Source: Acidimicrobiales bacterium (GTDB taxonomy: Bacteria; Actinomycetota; Acidimicrobiia; Acidimicrobiales; Poriferisodalaceae). Taken from it: a stretch of DNA of 64,000 nucleotides. Both the position numbers and the translations under genes were made by a program. How positions within the stretch are numbered: the stretch's first letter is position 1; every line of letters begins with the position of its first letter. Below the pieces are notes generated by a model that was given only the letters and a program-made list of their open reading frames with translations, was not told the origin of the DNA and did not search any database. The stretch lies in contig JAWKIQ010000002.1 of the NCBI GenBank assembly GCA_041394185.1, positions 1,054,001 to 1,118,000 of the forward strand. Reading direction: 5' to 3'. This document shows, in pieces, positions 50,954 to 58,478 of the stretch.

Positions 50954-52306
50954 ATGCAGGAGTTCCTCGAAGCCATCAACGCCGGTGCCTCCTCCGACGA
51001 GATCGCCGCCATACCGATTCCCGAGTCGTATCGAGCGGCATACGTCACCAGATCCGAGGTCGACATGTTCGAAGGCCTCGACTCCTGGGACAAGGATCCT
51101 CGAAAGTCGCTGCATGTTGGCGAGGTCGCAACGCCCGAGTTGGCGCCCGACGAGGTCTACATCGCCGTCATGGCGAGTTCGATCAACTTCAACACCGTTT
51201 GGACCTCGATCTTCGAACCCCTGCCCACCTTCGGTTTCCTCGACCGGCTTGCCAAAGAGAGCCACCTGTCGTCGAGGCATCTTCGCGAAGAACACATCAT
51301 CGGATCTGACGCGGCGGGTGTGGTGCTGCGCGTCGGCAGTGCGGTGCGCAGCTGGAAGCCGGGCGACCGGGTCACCGTGCACTGCAACCACGTCGACGAC
51401 CAGGACCCCAGCGCTCACGACGATTCGATGCTGGCCGCCAACCAGCGCATCTGGGGTTTCGAGACCAACTTCGGAGGCCTGGCCGACCTGTCTATCGTCA
51501 AGGCCAACCAGCTGATGCCCATGCCAACCCACCTCACGTGGGAAGAGGCCGCGGTCAACGCGCTGTGCGCCTCGACGTCGTATCGCATGCTCATCAGCCC
51601 CAACGGCGCCGACATGACGCTGGGCGACAACGTGCTGGTGTGGGGCGCCACCGGCGGCATCGGTGGATACGCCGTGCAGCTCGTCAAGGCCGCGGGTGGT
51701 ACGCCGATCGGCGTGGTCAGCTCGCCCGACAAGGTAGACCTGCTGCATTCGATCGGCTGCGAAAACGTCATCGACCGCAAGGCCGAGAACTACCAGTTCT
51801 GGTCAGATCCACACACCCAAGACGAATCCGAGTGGCGTCGATTCGGCAAGAAGATCCGCAGCCTCATCGGCGAAGATCCTGACATCATCTTCGAACACCC
51901 GGGCCGCTCGACCATGGGCGCTTCGGTGTTCGCTGTCAGGCGAGGCGGCACCGTTGTCACCTGCGCCGCGACGTCGGGCTACATGATCGAGTACGACAAC
52001 CGTCACCTGTGGATGAAGCTGAAGAGGATCGTCTCCAGCCACTTCGCCAACTATCAAGAGGCGTGGGCGATGAACAAGCTCATCGATCAGGGCCGGGTGC
52101 ATCCGATCCTCAGCAAGACCTTCACCCTCGACCAGGTGGGCGAGGCCGCCCTGTCGGTTCACCACAACGAACACGAGGGCAAGTTGGGTGTGCTTTGCCT
52201 GGCCCCCGAACCCCGCATGGGCATTCAGGATCCAGAGAAGCGCGAGCGCATCGGCGAGGACAAGATCACCGCCTTCGAGCGTCACGCAGCCTCTCTGAGC
52301 AAGTGA
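50954..52306 (+). CDS. ccr: Crotonyl-CoA carboxylase/reductase
   Basis: This 450-residue enzyme reductively carboxylates crotonyl-CoA to ethylmalonyl-CoA with NADPH and CO2. It is a zinc-free medium-chain dehydrogenase/reductase. Characteristic segments are MASSINFNTVWTSIFEPLPTF, EEHIIGSDAAGVVLRVG, VTVHCNHVDDQDPSAHDDSML, the NADPH motif VWGATGGIGGYAVQL and EHPGRSTMGASVF. It defines the ethylmalonyl-CoA pathway, or supplies ethylmalonyl-CoA for secondary metabolism. Methylmalonyl-CoA epimerase follows 17 bp later, which fits the pathway. Confidence 0.93.
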   Translation: MQEFLEAINAGASSDEIAAIPIPESYRAAYVTRSEVDMFEGLDSWDKDPRKSLHVGEVATPELAPDEVYIAVMASSINFNTVWTSIFEPLPTFGFLDRLAKESHLSSRHLREEHIIGSDAAGVVLRVGSAVRSWKPGDRVTVHCNHVDDQDPSAHDDSMLAANQRIWGFETNFGGLADLSIVKANQLMPMPTHLTWEEAAVNALCASTSYRMLISPNGADMTLGDNVLVWGATGGIGGYAVQLVKAAGGTPIGVVSSPDKVDLLHSIGCENVIDRKAENYQFWSDPHTQDESEWRRFGKKIRSLIGEDPDIIFEHPGRSTMGASVFAVRRGGTVVTCAATSGYMIEYDNRHLWMKLKRIVSSHFANYQEAWAMNKLIDQGRVHPILSKTFTLDQVGEAALSVHHNEHEGKLGVLCLAPEPRMGIQDPEKRERIGEDKITAFERHAASLSK

Positions 52307-52323
52307 TCGAAAGGAACAGATCG

Positions 52324-52725
52324 ATGCTGCTGACCGAGATCGACCACATCGCGATCGCCGTCAAGGACCTCGAGGCCGCCATCGCTTACTACCAGGCCGC
52401 CTTCGGCGCCGAGGTGCATCACCGCGAGATCGTCGACAGCGACGGTGTCGAGGAAGCCCTGGTCAAGGTCGCCGACTCGTACATCCAACTCACCGCCGCC
52501 ACCAGAGACGACTCGCCCATCGCGAAGTACCTCGAGAAGCGGGGCGAGGGTCTGCACCATGTGGGCTATCGCGTCGACGACTGTGCGCAGGCCCTGCAGT
52601 CGATGATCGACGCGGGGGCAACCCCCATCGACAAGGGGCCGCGGCCCGGCTCGCGAGGCACCACCGTTGCGTTCGTTCACCCGAAGGGTTCGTTCGGAAC
52701 GCTCATCGAGCTGGTTCAGGAGTAG
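52324..52725 (+). CDS. mce: Methylmalonyl-CoA epimerase
   Basis: This 133-residue VOC-fold enzyme interconverts the two methylmalonyl-CoA epimers (and often ethylmalonyl-CoA). Metal-binding positions are present in TEIDHIAIAVKDL, GEGLHHVGYRVDD and the final LIELVQE. The ATG lies in the same operon as ccr, which supports a role in ethylmalonyl/propionyl-CoA metabolism. Glyoxalase-like detoxification is the alternative but less likely given the neighbour. Confidence 0.9.
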   Translation: MLLTEIDHIAIAVKDLEAAIAYYQAAFGAEVHHREIVDSDGVEEALVKVADSYIQLTAATRDDSPIAKYLEKRGEGLHHVGYRVDDCAQALQSMIDAGATPIDKGPRPGSRGTTVAFVHPKGSFGTLIELVQE

Positions 52726-52729
52726 CTGC

Positions 52730-53536
52730 TCACCATTCGAACGAACCTGGTGCGGCCACGGGCCCACGCCAGGTTCGGTCGCCATGCGCCACGACGACGT
52801 ACTCGCCGGCCGGCGAGTTGGTGAGGCGCTGGAGCACGGTCTGATCCCTGCCTGTCGCGACCGACACCCCTTCGAGGGTGCGATCGGGCCACAGCAGGCT
52901 CTGGGTCACCATCCGGTTTCCGTCGAACCTGACCCGGTATGGCCGCACCGCCCAGCGGTGCAGCAAGTAGATGCCTGCGCCCGCCGAGACCAGCGACAAC
53001 ACGAGCGCGGTCGCCCGCTCGAGTGCGTCGACATCGGCAGCTATGGCTGCTCCCGCGACCGTCAGATTCGCGACCCCAAACAGTGCGGCCGCAACCGAGC
53101 CGACGACGCGTCTGCCCGCGTCGTGCGACACAACCGGGGGAGGAAAGGTTCGATCGACGACGCCGCCCAAGGTCGATGCCGCGTCGGCCGACAACGCCGC
53201 AAACTGGTCGAACAAAACGAACCGGTCTGTCGCGGTTTCGATGACCAGGCCCCGGGCGGTGAGCCCGAACCAGCTGATCTCGCCGAGCGGGGCGCCACCT
53301 GAGCCGAGCGGCGTTTCGACGGTGAAGCTGTCGCCGTCGACGACCAGCTCGGCTCTGGTCGTCCAAGCCACGCGACCGGCCTCGACGGCGATCAGCGCCC
53401 AGATCGGGGCCAGTACATAGCCCGCGCCCAACCCCGCCAGTCCGGCCACAGCGCTGCCCACCACCAGGGCCACGGCTGCCAACGCGACCGCCAGAGTCAG
53501 GGTGCGGCCCTTGTCGTCGACGGCGAACCTGGTCAC
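52730..53536 (-). CDS. Membrane protein with PH-like segments, unrecognised
   Basis: This 268-residue protein has two hydrophobic pairs of helices (residues ~10-55 and ~150-205). Between and after them are beta-rich parts such as ELVVDGDSFTVETPLG, RGLVIETATDRFVLFDQF and RVRFDGNRMVTQSLLWPDRTL, which look like bacterial PH domains. I do not recognise a named family. Its GTG overlaps the HerA-like ATPase stop (GTGA), so they are coupled. Confidence 0.7.
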   Translation of the reverse strand: MTRFAVDDKGRTLTLAVALAAVALVVGSAVAGLAGLGAGYVLAPIWALIAVEAGRVAWTTRAELVVDGDSFTVETPLGSGGAPLGEISWFGLTARGLVIETATDRFVLFDQFAALSADAASTLGGVVDRTFPPPVVSHDAGRRVVGSVAAALFGVANLTVAGAAIAADVDALERATALVLSLVSAGAGIYLLHRWAVRPYRVRFDGNRMVTQSLLWPDRTLEGVSVATGRDQTVLQRLTNSPAGEYVVVAHGDRTWRGPVAAPGSFEW

Positions 53537-55959
53537 CTGTCGACGGGTATCCAGGCCAAGGCGACCTCGTCGACGACAACGTCGGCCTTCTCCAGGCCGA
53601 TCTCCTTGACCGTGACGGCGGCGGCCTTGGCCTCCCATTCGGTGGTGATGCCGCGCAGCTCCTCGGCCAGTTCGTCTTCGAGGTCGCGAATCTTCTCGAC
53701 GGCCTCGCTGACCCGGTTCTCGGCCGAGTCGACACGTCGATCGGCGGCGCTGCTCTGGCTGCGGCGTCGGCCCAGGCCGCCCATCTTGTTTGCCAGGCTG
53801 CGGGCCTTTCGTTTTCCGCCGAGGAACACCGACAGCAGGTTGCCGGCACCAGACAACAACTCGTTGCGCTTCTTGTCGTCGGCGGCTTCTTCGAGCTCGC
53901 GCAAGCGGTCTTCGGCCTTGGCGAGCGCCAGCTCGGCGCGATCGAGCTTGTCGTCGTACTTCTGGCGCAGCTCGGCGGCCTCCATGTCGGCGCGGTCGTT
54001 GGCCACGTCGCGGCAGCGAGCAGCGAATTGGTCGGCCGTTTCGCCCGGGCGTCCGTAGAGGTCGAGCTCGTCGTTTGCGAGCAGGTCCACGGACAGGTTG
54101 CGCCACAGGTGATCGCGCAATGCCGTGCCGTACTTGCTGAAGAACGTCTTGGTGTCTATGCGCGCGTCGACCAGCTTGTAGACAGCGCCTTCGGGCGCCT
54201 TGTCGCGCAGGTCGCGGTCGTCATAGTCGACCACTGTCGCCTGTTCGGGGTCTGGGAACTCGTCCAGTGGCACGAGCACCGACTCGAACTCCATGGTCTG
54301 GCGAAGGCCGGCCTTCTCGTCGTCGAACAGCAGGTCGACCCGGGCCACCAGCGAGGGCACCAGCAGGCGTCCGCCTGGTACCGCTCCGACCTCGCCGGCC
54401 CAGGTCGCGGCCGGGTCGACGTATACGACCCGCGTGCCGTCTGCGACCTCGGGCATCACGTCGCTCTCGTCGTCGGCCAGTTGAGGTGCCGGCGGCTGGG
54501 CGTCGACTGGATCTGCGTCGGCTGGGGCTGGCGACGTGCCGCCGATCAGGGGTGCACTCGAGGCGACGTCGGGTACGTCCTGATCGGCTGCGACCACCTC
54601 GATCTGGGCGCGGCTGAGTGGCCCGGCCAGATACGACATCACCCAGCGGGTGTTGAAGATCTGTGGTGCCTTCGCGCGGGTCTCGTGCAGAACGAAGGTG
54701 CGCTTGGGAAGCCCGCTGATGGTCTCGGTCAGTGCGGCCACGTCGACGTCGCCGCTCGCCGCTGTGAGCCCATCGAGCAGGCGGCCCTTGTCGCGTTCGG
54801 TCTGCAGGCGCCCGATCATCCAAGTGCCCGTGTTCGACAGGGCCTTGTAGTCGAGGTCTACCGGGTTCTGGGTGGACAACACCACGCCCAGCCCGAATGC
54901 GCGGGCCTGCTTCAACAACGTCAGCAGCGGTTTTTTGGTCGGTGGCTGGGCCGTGGGGGGCAGGAACCCGAAGACCTCGTCCATGTACAGCATCATCCGC
55001 AGGTCGCTGCTGCCCGGCTGACTGCGCATCCAGGTGATGAGCTTCGACAGGATCAACGTCACCACGAACTGGCGCTCTTGGTCGGTCAGGTGCGACAGCG
55101 TGATGACCGCACACCGGGGCTTGCCGTCGGCGGTGCGGGTGAGGGCGTCGATGTCGACCGCCGGACCCTCGGTCCAGGTGGCGAAAGAGGGCGACGCAAT
55201 GACGCCGTTCAGGCGCATCGCCAGCTTCATGCGATCGTCTGCTGGGAAGAACTGGTCCAGGTCGAACACGCCCAACTTGCGGATCGGAGGGTCTATGACC
55301 TGGCCGACCAAGCCGGCGAGGTCGAGGTCACGGCCGGCCGCCCACGCGTTCTCGATGAGGTTCGACAACAAGATGTGCTCGCGGCTCGACAGCGGGTCGG
55401 CGTCGATGTCGACCAGCGTCAACAGGCTGGTGACGAAACCTTCGATCTCGTCGCGCATGGTCTCGACATCGTCGAGACCATCCGGCGCAGCCAGCGACCC
55501 CACCACGTTCAGCGGCAGACCCGCGGTCGAGCCCGGTGTGTAGATGGTCACCGGGGCCTCGCGCAGTTGGGCGATACGGTCTGGCTCGATTCCCCAGCCG
55601 GCCAACCCCGACCTCCACATCTCGGCGGTGGCTGCGGCCTGTTGCGCGAGCGTGCGGCCCTCGGACGAGGCCGCATCGGCCGATACCCATGGTTCGAAAT
55701 CGGCCGGCGCCAGGTTGGGGAACGTCAGCGCCAGATTGCCCATGTCGCCCTTGGGGTCGAGCACGATGGTTGGTATCCCCGACAGCAGCGCTTCCTCGAT
55801 GAGACCGACGCCCAAGCCGGTCTTTCCGCTGCCGGTCATGCCGACGATGACGCCATGTGTGGTCAGATGATCGCTGTCGTAGAACAGGGGCTGGCCGGTG
55901 CGCTCACCGTCAGCAACCGTCTCGCCCAGATAGAAAGAGCCTCTTGGAACCTCGACCAT
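53533..55959 (-). CDS. HerA/VirB4-like ATPase with C-terminal coiled coil
   Basis: This 808-residue protein has Walker A GMTGSGKTGLGVG near residue 40, Walker B MMLYMDEVFGFLP near residue 330 and LKQARAFGLGVVLSTQNPVDLD, characteristic of the HerA/FtsK-like hexameric ATPases. An acidic linker follows. The C-terminal ~200 residues form a long charged coiled coil (KYDDKLDRAELALAKAEDRL and similar), with a Lys/Arg-rich insert near GGKRKARSLANKMGGLGRRR. A NurA-type nuclease is not present. The ATG shares CATG with the divergent gene. Possible roles are DNA or protein pumping. Confidence 0.85.
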   Translation of the reverse strand: MVEVPRGSFYLGETVADGERTGQPLFYDSDHLTTHGVIVGMTGSGKTGLGVGLIEEALLSGIPTIVLDPKGDMGNLALTFPNLAPADFEPWVSADAASSEGRTLAQQAAATAEMWRSGLAGWGIEPDRIAQLREAPVTIYTPGSTAGLPLNVVGSLAAPDGLDDVETMRDEIEGFVTSLLTLVDIDADPLSSREHILLSNLIENAWAAGRDLDLAGLVGQVIDPPIRKLGVFDLDQFFPADDRMKLAMRLNGVIASPSFATWTEGPAVDIDALTRTADGKPRCAVITLSHLTDQERQFVVTLILSKLITWMRSQPGSSDLRMMLYMDEVFGFLPPTAQPPTKKPLLTLLKQARAFGLGVVLSTQNPVDLDYKALSNTGTWMIGRLQTERDKGRLLDGLTAASGDVDVAALTETISGLPKRTFVLHETRAKAPQIFNTRWVMSYLAGPLSRAQIEVVAADQDVPDVASSAPLIGGTSPAPADADPVDAQPPAPQLADDESDVMPEVADGTRVVYVDPAATWAGEVGAVPGGRLLVPSLVARVDLLFDDEKAGLRQTMEFESVLVPLDEFPDPEQATVVDYDDRDLRDKAPEGAVYKLVDARIDTKTFFSKYGTALRDHLWRNLSVDLLANDELDLYGRPGETADQFAARCRDVANDRADMEAAELRQKYDDKLDRAELALAKAEDRLRELEEAADDKKRNELLSGAGNLLSVFLGGKRKARSLANKMGGLGRRRSQSSAADRRVDSAENRVSEAVEKIRDLEDELAEELRGITTEWEAKAAAVTVKEIGLEKADVVVDEVALAWIPVDR

Positions 55960-57055
55960 GGCCGCCAGCGTAGACAGCGAGAGCAATGACAACGACGGAC
56001 GCCCGGCCGAGGCGCCAGGTGTGGGGGTTGGTCCCCACCCCAGACCGTGGCCCGACGACGAACGTCTAGACGCCGAGCTGCTCGAGCACGGCGACCGGCG
56101 CAATGTGGTCGACCGCTATCGCTATTGGCGGCGCGAGGCAATCGTTGCCGACCTGGACCGCCGTCGACACCCATTCCATGTCGCGATCGAGAACTGGGAG
56201 CACGACCTCAACATCGGGACGGTGGTGCGAAACGCCAACGCCTTTCTGGCCGCCGAGGTGCACATCGTCGGCAAGAAACGGTGGAACCGTCGTGGAGCGA
56301 TGGTCACCGACCGGTACCAACACGTGCGCCACCATGCCACGGTCGAGGAGTTCATCGGTTTCGCCAGGGCGAGCGAACTGGCGATCGTGGGTGTCGACAA
56401 CCTGCCTGGCTCGGTGCCCATAGAGACTGTCGATCTGCCGAGGCAATGTGTGTTGGTGTTCGGTCAGGAGGGGCCGGGGTTGTCCGATCAGGTCAGAGAT
56501 GCGGTGGACCTGGTGGTGTCGATCAGCCAGTTCGGGTCGACGCGCTCCATCAATGCGGGCGTGGCCAGCGGAATAGCCATGCATCGGTGGATCGTCCAGA
56601 ACGGCGAGACCGCGGCGCAAACCGCCGACCGGGTCATCGAACACCTCGGCTTGTCGCCTTTGGCGGTGGAGGGAGGCTGGTTCAGGCGAACCTTTGCCGA
56701 CGCCCATGGTTCGGTCATCTACTACTTGTTGGCACCGGGCGAGGTGTCCAGGATGCACCGGCTTCCCGGGCCCGAGACGTGGTTCCATCACGGAGGATCG
56801 CCCGTCGAACTGCTGATCCTCGATGCACATCACGCTCGCCTGGAAGTGCTGGGCTCGGACCTGTCGGCCGGTCAGCGCCCCCACGTCACGGTGCCTGGCG
56901 GGTCGTGGCAGGGCGCGGTGACCACCGGAGAGTGGAGCCTGATGTCAACCGCGATGGCACCGGCGTTTCGCGAAGACGACTTCGAGTTGGGCGATGCCGA
57001 CGCCCTGGCGGCGCAGTATCCGGCGTGGGCGGCCGAGGTGAGGCTCCGCAGCTAG
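55958..57055 (+). CDS. SpoU/TrmH RNA methyltransferase-DUF985 cupin fusion
   Basis: This 365-residue protein joins two domains. Residues ~60-210 are a SPOUT methyltransferase of the TrmH group with NIGTVVRNANAFLAAEVHIVG, VFGQEGPGLSDQV and FGSTRSINAGVASGIAMH. These form the knotted SAM site that 2'-O-methylates tRNA or rRNA. Residues ~230-365 match DUF985 (cupin_5): EGGWFRRTFADAHGSVIYYL, GETFHRL-like SRMHRLPGPETWFHHG and PGGSWQGAVTTGEWSLM. I do not recall this fusion in the literature. The ATG overlaps the divergent ATPase start by 2 bp plus CATG context. Confidence 0.88.
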   Translation: MAASVDSESNDNDGRPAEAPGVGVGPHPRPWPDDERLDAELLEHGDRRNVVDRYRYWRREAIVADLDRRRHPFHVAIENWEHDLNIGTVVRNANAFLAAEVHIVGKKRWNRRGAMVTDRYQHVRHHATVEEFIGFARASELAIVGVDNLPGSVPIETVDLPRQCVLVFGQEGPGLSDQVRDAVDLVVSISQFGSTRSINAGVASGIAMHRWIVQNGETAAQTADRVIEHLGLSPLAVEGGWFRRTFADAHGSVIYYLLAPGEVSRMHRLPGPETWFHHGGSPVELLILDAHHARLEVLGSDLSAGQRPHVTVPGGSWQGAVTTGEWSLMSTAMAPAFREDDFELGDADALAAQYPAWAAEVRLRS

Positions 57056-57148
57056 ATCTGCCTGCCGGATCTGCCCGTCGGGTGCGATCGGAGGTCTGTC
57101 GTCTAGCAGGTCCAGCACTGTGACTTTGGTCCTGTTCTGGGCGGATCG

Positions 57149-57178
57149 TTGGAATCGAGTGCCCCGCCGCAATAGGGT
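57149..57178 (+). promoter_or_regulatory. Candidate promoter of the nucleoside-uptake operon
   Basis: TTGGAA (57149-57154) and TAGGGT (57173-57178) are spaced by 18 bp. A leader of about 75 nt would contain the hairpin at 57193-57212. Confidence 0.35.
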
Positions 57179-57192
57179 TCAAAGATTGGAAT

Positions 57193-57212
57193 GCGCCACA
57201 TGGGCGCGTTTT
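57193..57212 (+). terminator. Leader hairpin followed by GTTTT before the BMP gene
   Basis: GCGCC (57193-57197) pairs with GGCGC (57203-57207) around ACATG, then GTTTT. It has the form of a small intrinsic terminator 44 bp before the ATG and could act as an attenuator. It is short and may be weak. I see no purine riboswitch sequence. Confidence 0.35.
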
Positions 57213-57255
57213 GAGCACAGATCAACGGGATCGGTGCGGAACCTGCGAGGGACAG

Positions 57256-58365
57256 ATGAACAAACTCATGAAGCTGATGGGCCTATTGCTGGCCCTGATG
57301 ATGATCGCCGCGGCCTGCGGCGACAGCGACGAATCGAGCGACACAACGGCCGCGCCGTCCGACGGCGACACCACCACGACTGCCGCTGGTCCCGAGTCCG
57401 ACACCAACGTCGGCCTCACCTTCGACATCGGCGGCCGTGGCGACCAGTCGTTCAACGACTCGGCCGCTGCCGGCATCGATCGTGCTGCCAACGAACTGGG
57501 CGTCTCGTTCACCGAGGCCGAGCCCAACGCTGACGGATCGAACCGTGCCGAGCTGCTTCAGACCCAGGCCGACGTCAGCGAACTCGTAATCGCCGTCGGT
57601 TTCTTGTTCGCCGGCGATGTCACCGCCGTTGCCGCCGAGAACCCTGACGTCAACTTCGCTGTCATCGACGATGCGATGCTGAACTTCGACACCGATCCGC
57701 CCAGCCCGCTCGGTGAGAACATCGCGGGCCTGACCTTCGCCGAAGAGCAGGGCTCGTTCCTTGTCGGTGTTGCTGCGGCGCTGAAGACCGAGACCGGCAC
57801 CGTCGGCTTCATCGGTGGTGTGTCTGGCTTCGGTCTGATCGAGAAGTTCGAGGCCGGCTTCACCGCCGGTGTCCATGCGGTCAACCCCGACATCGTCATC
57901 ATTCCCCAGTACATCACCGAGTTCCCGAACTTCGATGGTTTCAACGCCCCCGACCGTGCCAAGGACATCGCCCTCGGCATGTACGACCAGGGTGCTGACA
58001 TCATCTACCACGCCGCTGGTGGCGCTGGTGCCGGCATGTTCGAGGCCGCCAAGGAGCAGTCCGAGGCCACCGGCTCGAAGGTCTGGGGCATCGGTGTCGA
58101 CTCCGACCAGTACAACACCGTGTCGACCGACGTTCAGGAGTACGTGCTGACCTCGATGCTGAAGCGTGTCGACAACGCCGTGTTCGAGATCACCAAGGCC
58201 CACGAAGACGGCATGTTCGCTGCTGGCAACGTGGTCTATGACCTGTCTGTCGACGGCGTCGGCTACTCGACCTCCGGTGGCTTCGTCGACGACATCGTCG
58301 ACCAGCTCGAGGACTACAAGGCGCAGATCGTCGCCGGCGACATCGTCGTCCCGACCGCTCCTTGA
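57256..58365 (+). CDS. BMP-family nucleoside-binding lipoprotein
   Basis: This 369-residue substrate-binding protein has a lipoprotein signal ending in IAAAC, then a Thr/Ser-rich linker and a two-lobed BMP domain. Signature segments are TFDIGGRGDQSFNDSAAAGIDRA, NFAVIDDAM, AGLTFAEEQGSFLVGVAAAL, GTVGFIGGVSGFGLIEKFEAGF and KVWGIGVDSDQY. BMP proteins bind purine or pyrimidine nucleosides and deliver them to the ABC importer encoded just downstream. The ATG follows GAGGGACAG. A strong terminator comes 41 bp after its stop, so this mRNA may exceed the rest of the operon. Confidence 0.93.
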   Translation: MNKLMKLMGLLLALMMIAAACGDSDESSDTTAAPSDGDTTTTAAGPESDTNVGLTFDIGGRGDQSFNDSAAAGIDRAANELGVSFTEAEPNADGSNRAELLQTQADVSELVIAVGFLFAGDVTAVAAENPDVNFAVIDDAMLNFDTDPPSPLGENIAGLTFAEEQGSFLVGVAAALKTETGTVGFIGGVSGFGLIEKFEAGFTAGVHAVNPDIVIIPQYITEFPNFDGFNAPDRAKDIALGMYDQGADIIYHAAGGAGAGMFEAAKEQSEATGSKVWGIGVDSDQYNTVSTDVQEYVLTSMLKRVDNAVFEITKAHEDGMFAAGNVVYDLSVDGVGYSTSGGFVDDIVDQLEDYKAQIVAGDIVVPTAP

Positions 58366-58371
58366 TGAGTC

Positions 58372-58391
58372 GCTCCGATAGCTGTCGGAGC
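58372..58391 (+). terminator. First hairpin after the BMP gene
   Basis: GCTCCGA (58372-58378) pairs with TCGGAGC (58385-58391) around TAGCTG, then TTTGGG. It may act with the larger terminator 15 bp later or protect the BMP mRNA 3' end. Confidence 0.5.
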
Positions 58392-58406
58392 TTTGGGTAA
58401 ACCTGG

Positions 58407-58448
58407 GAGACGGGGCCGGACTAAGGTTCGGCCCCGTCTCCGCGTTTT
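58407..58448 (+). terminator. Intrinsic terminator between the BMP and ATPase genes
   Basis: GAGACGGGGCCG (58407-58418) pairs perfectly with CGGCCCCGTCTC (58429-58440) around 10 nt, then CGCGTTTT. Partial read-through would give much more binding protein than transporter, as is usual for such operons. Confidence 0.85.
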
Positions 58449-58478
58449 CGGGGACGGGGTGAACCAGGAGCGGCATCT

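Noticed and set aside
54028..55989. 653-codon open frame on the plus strand opposite the HerA-like ATPase
   Set aside because: It has no recognisable motif and only mirrors the codon bias of the real minus-strand gene, whose Walker motifs and coiled coil are clear. The same applies to long antisense frames over the ABC exporter, xseA, the hydroxylase, glyA and the nucleoside hydrolase.
57056..57255. Purine riboswitch before the nucleoside-binding protein
   Set aside because: No two kissing-loop hairpins or the conserved core could be found; only a small GC hairpin with GTTTT is visible.
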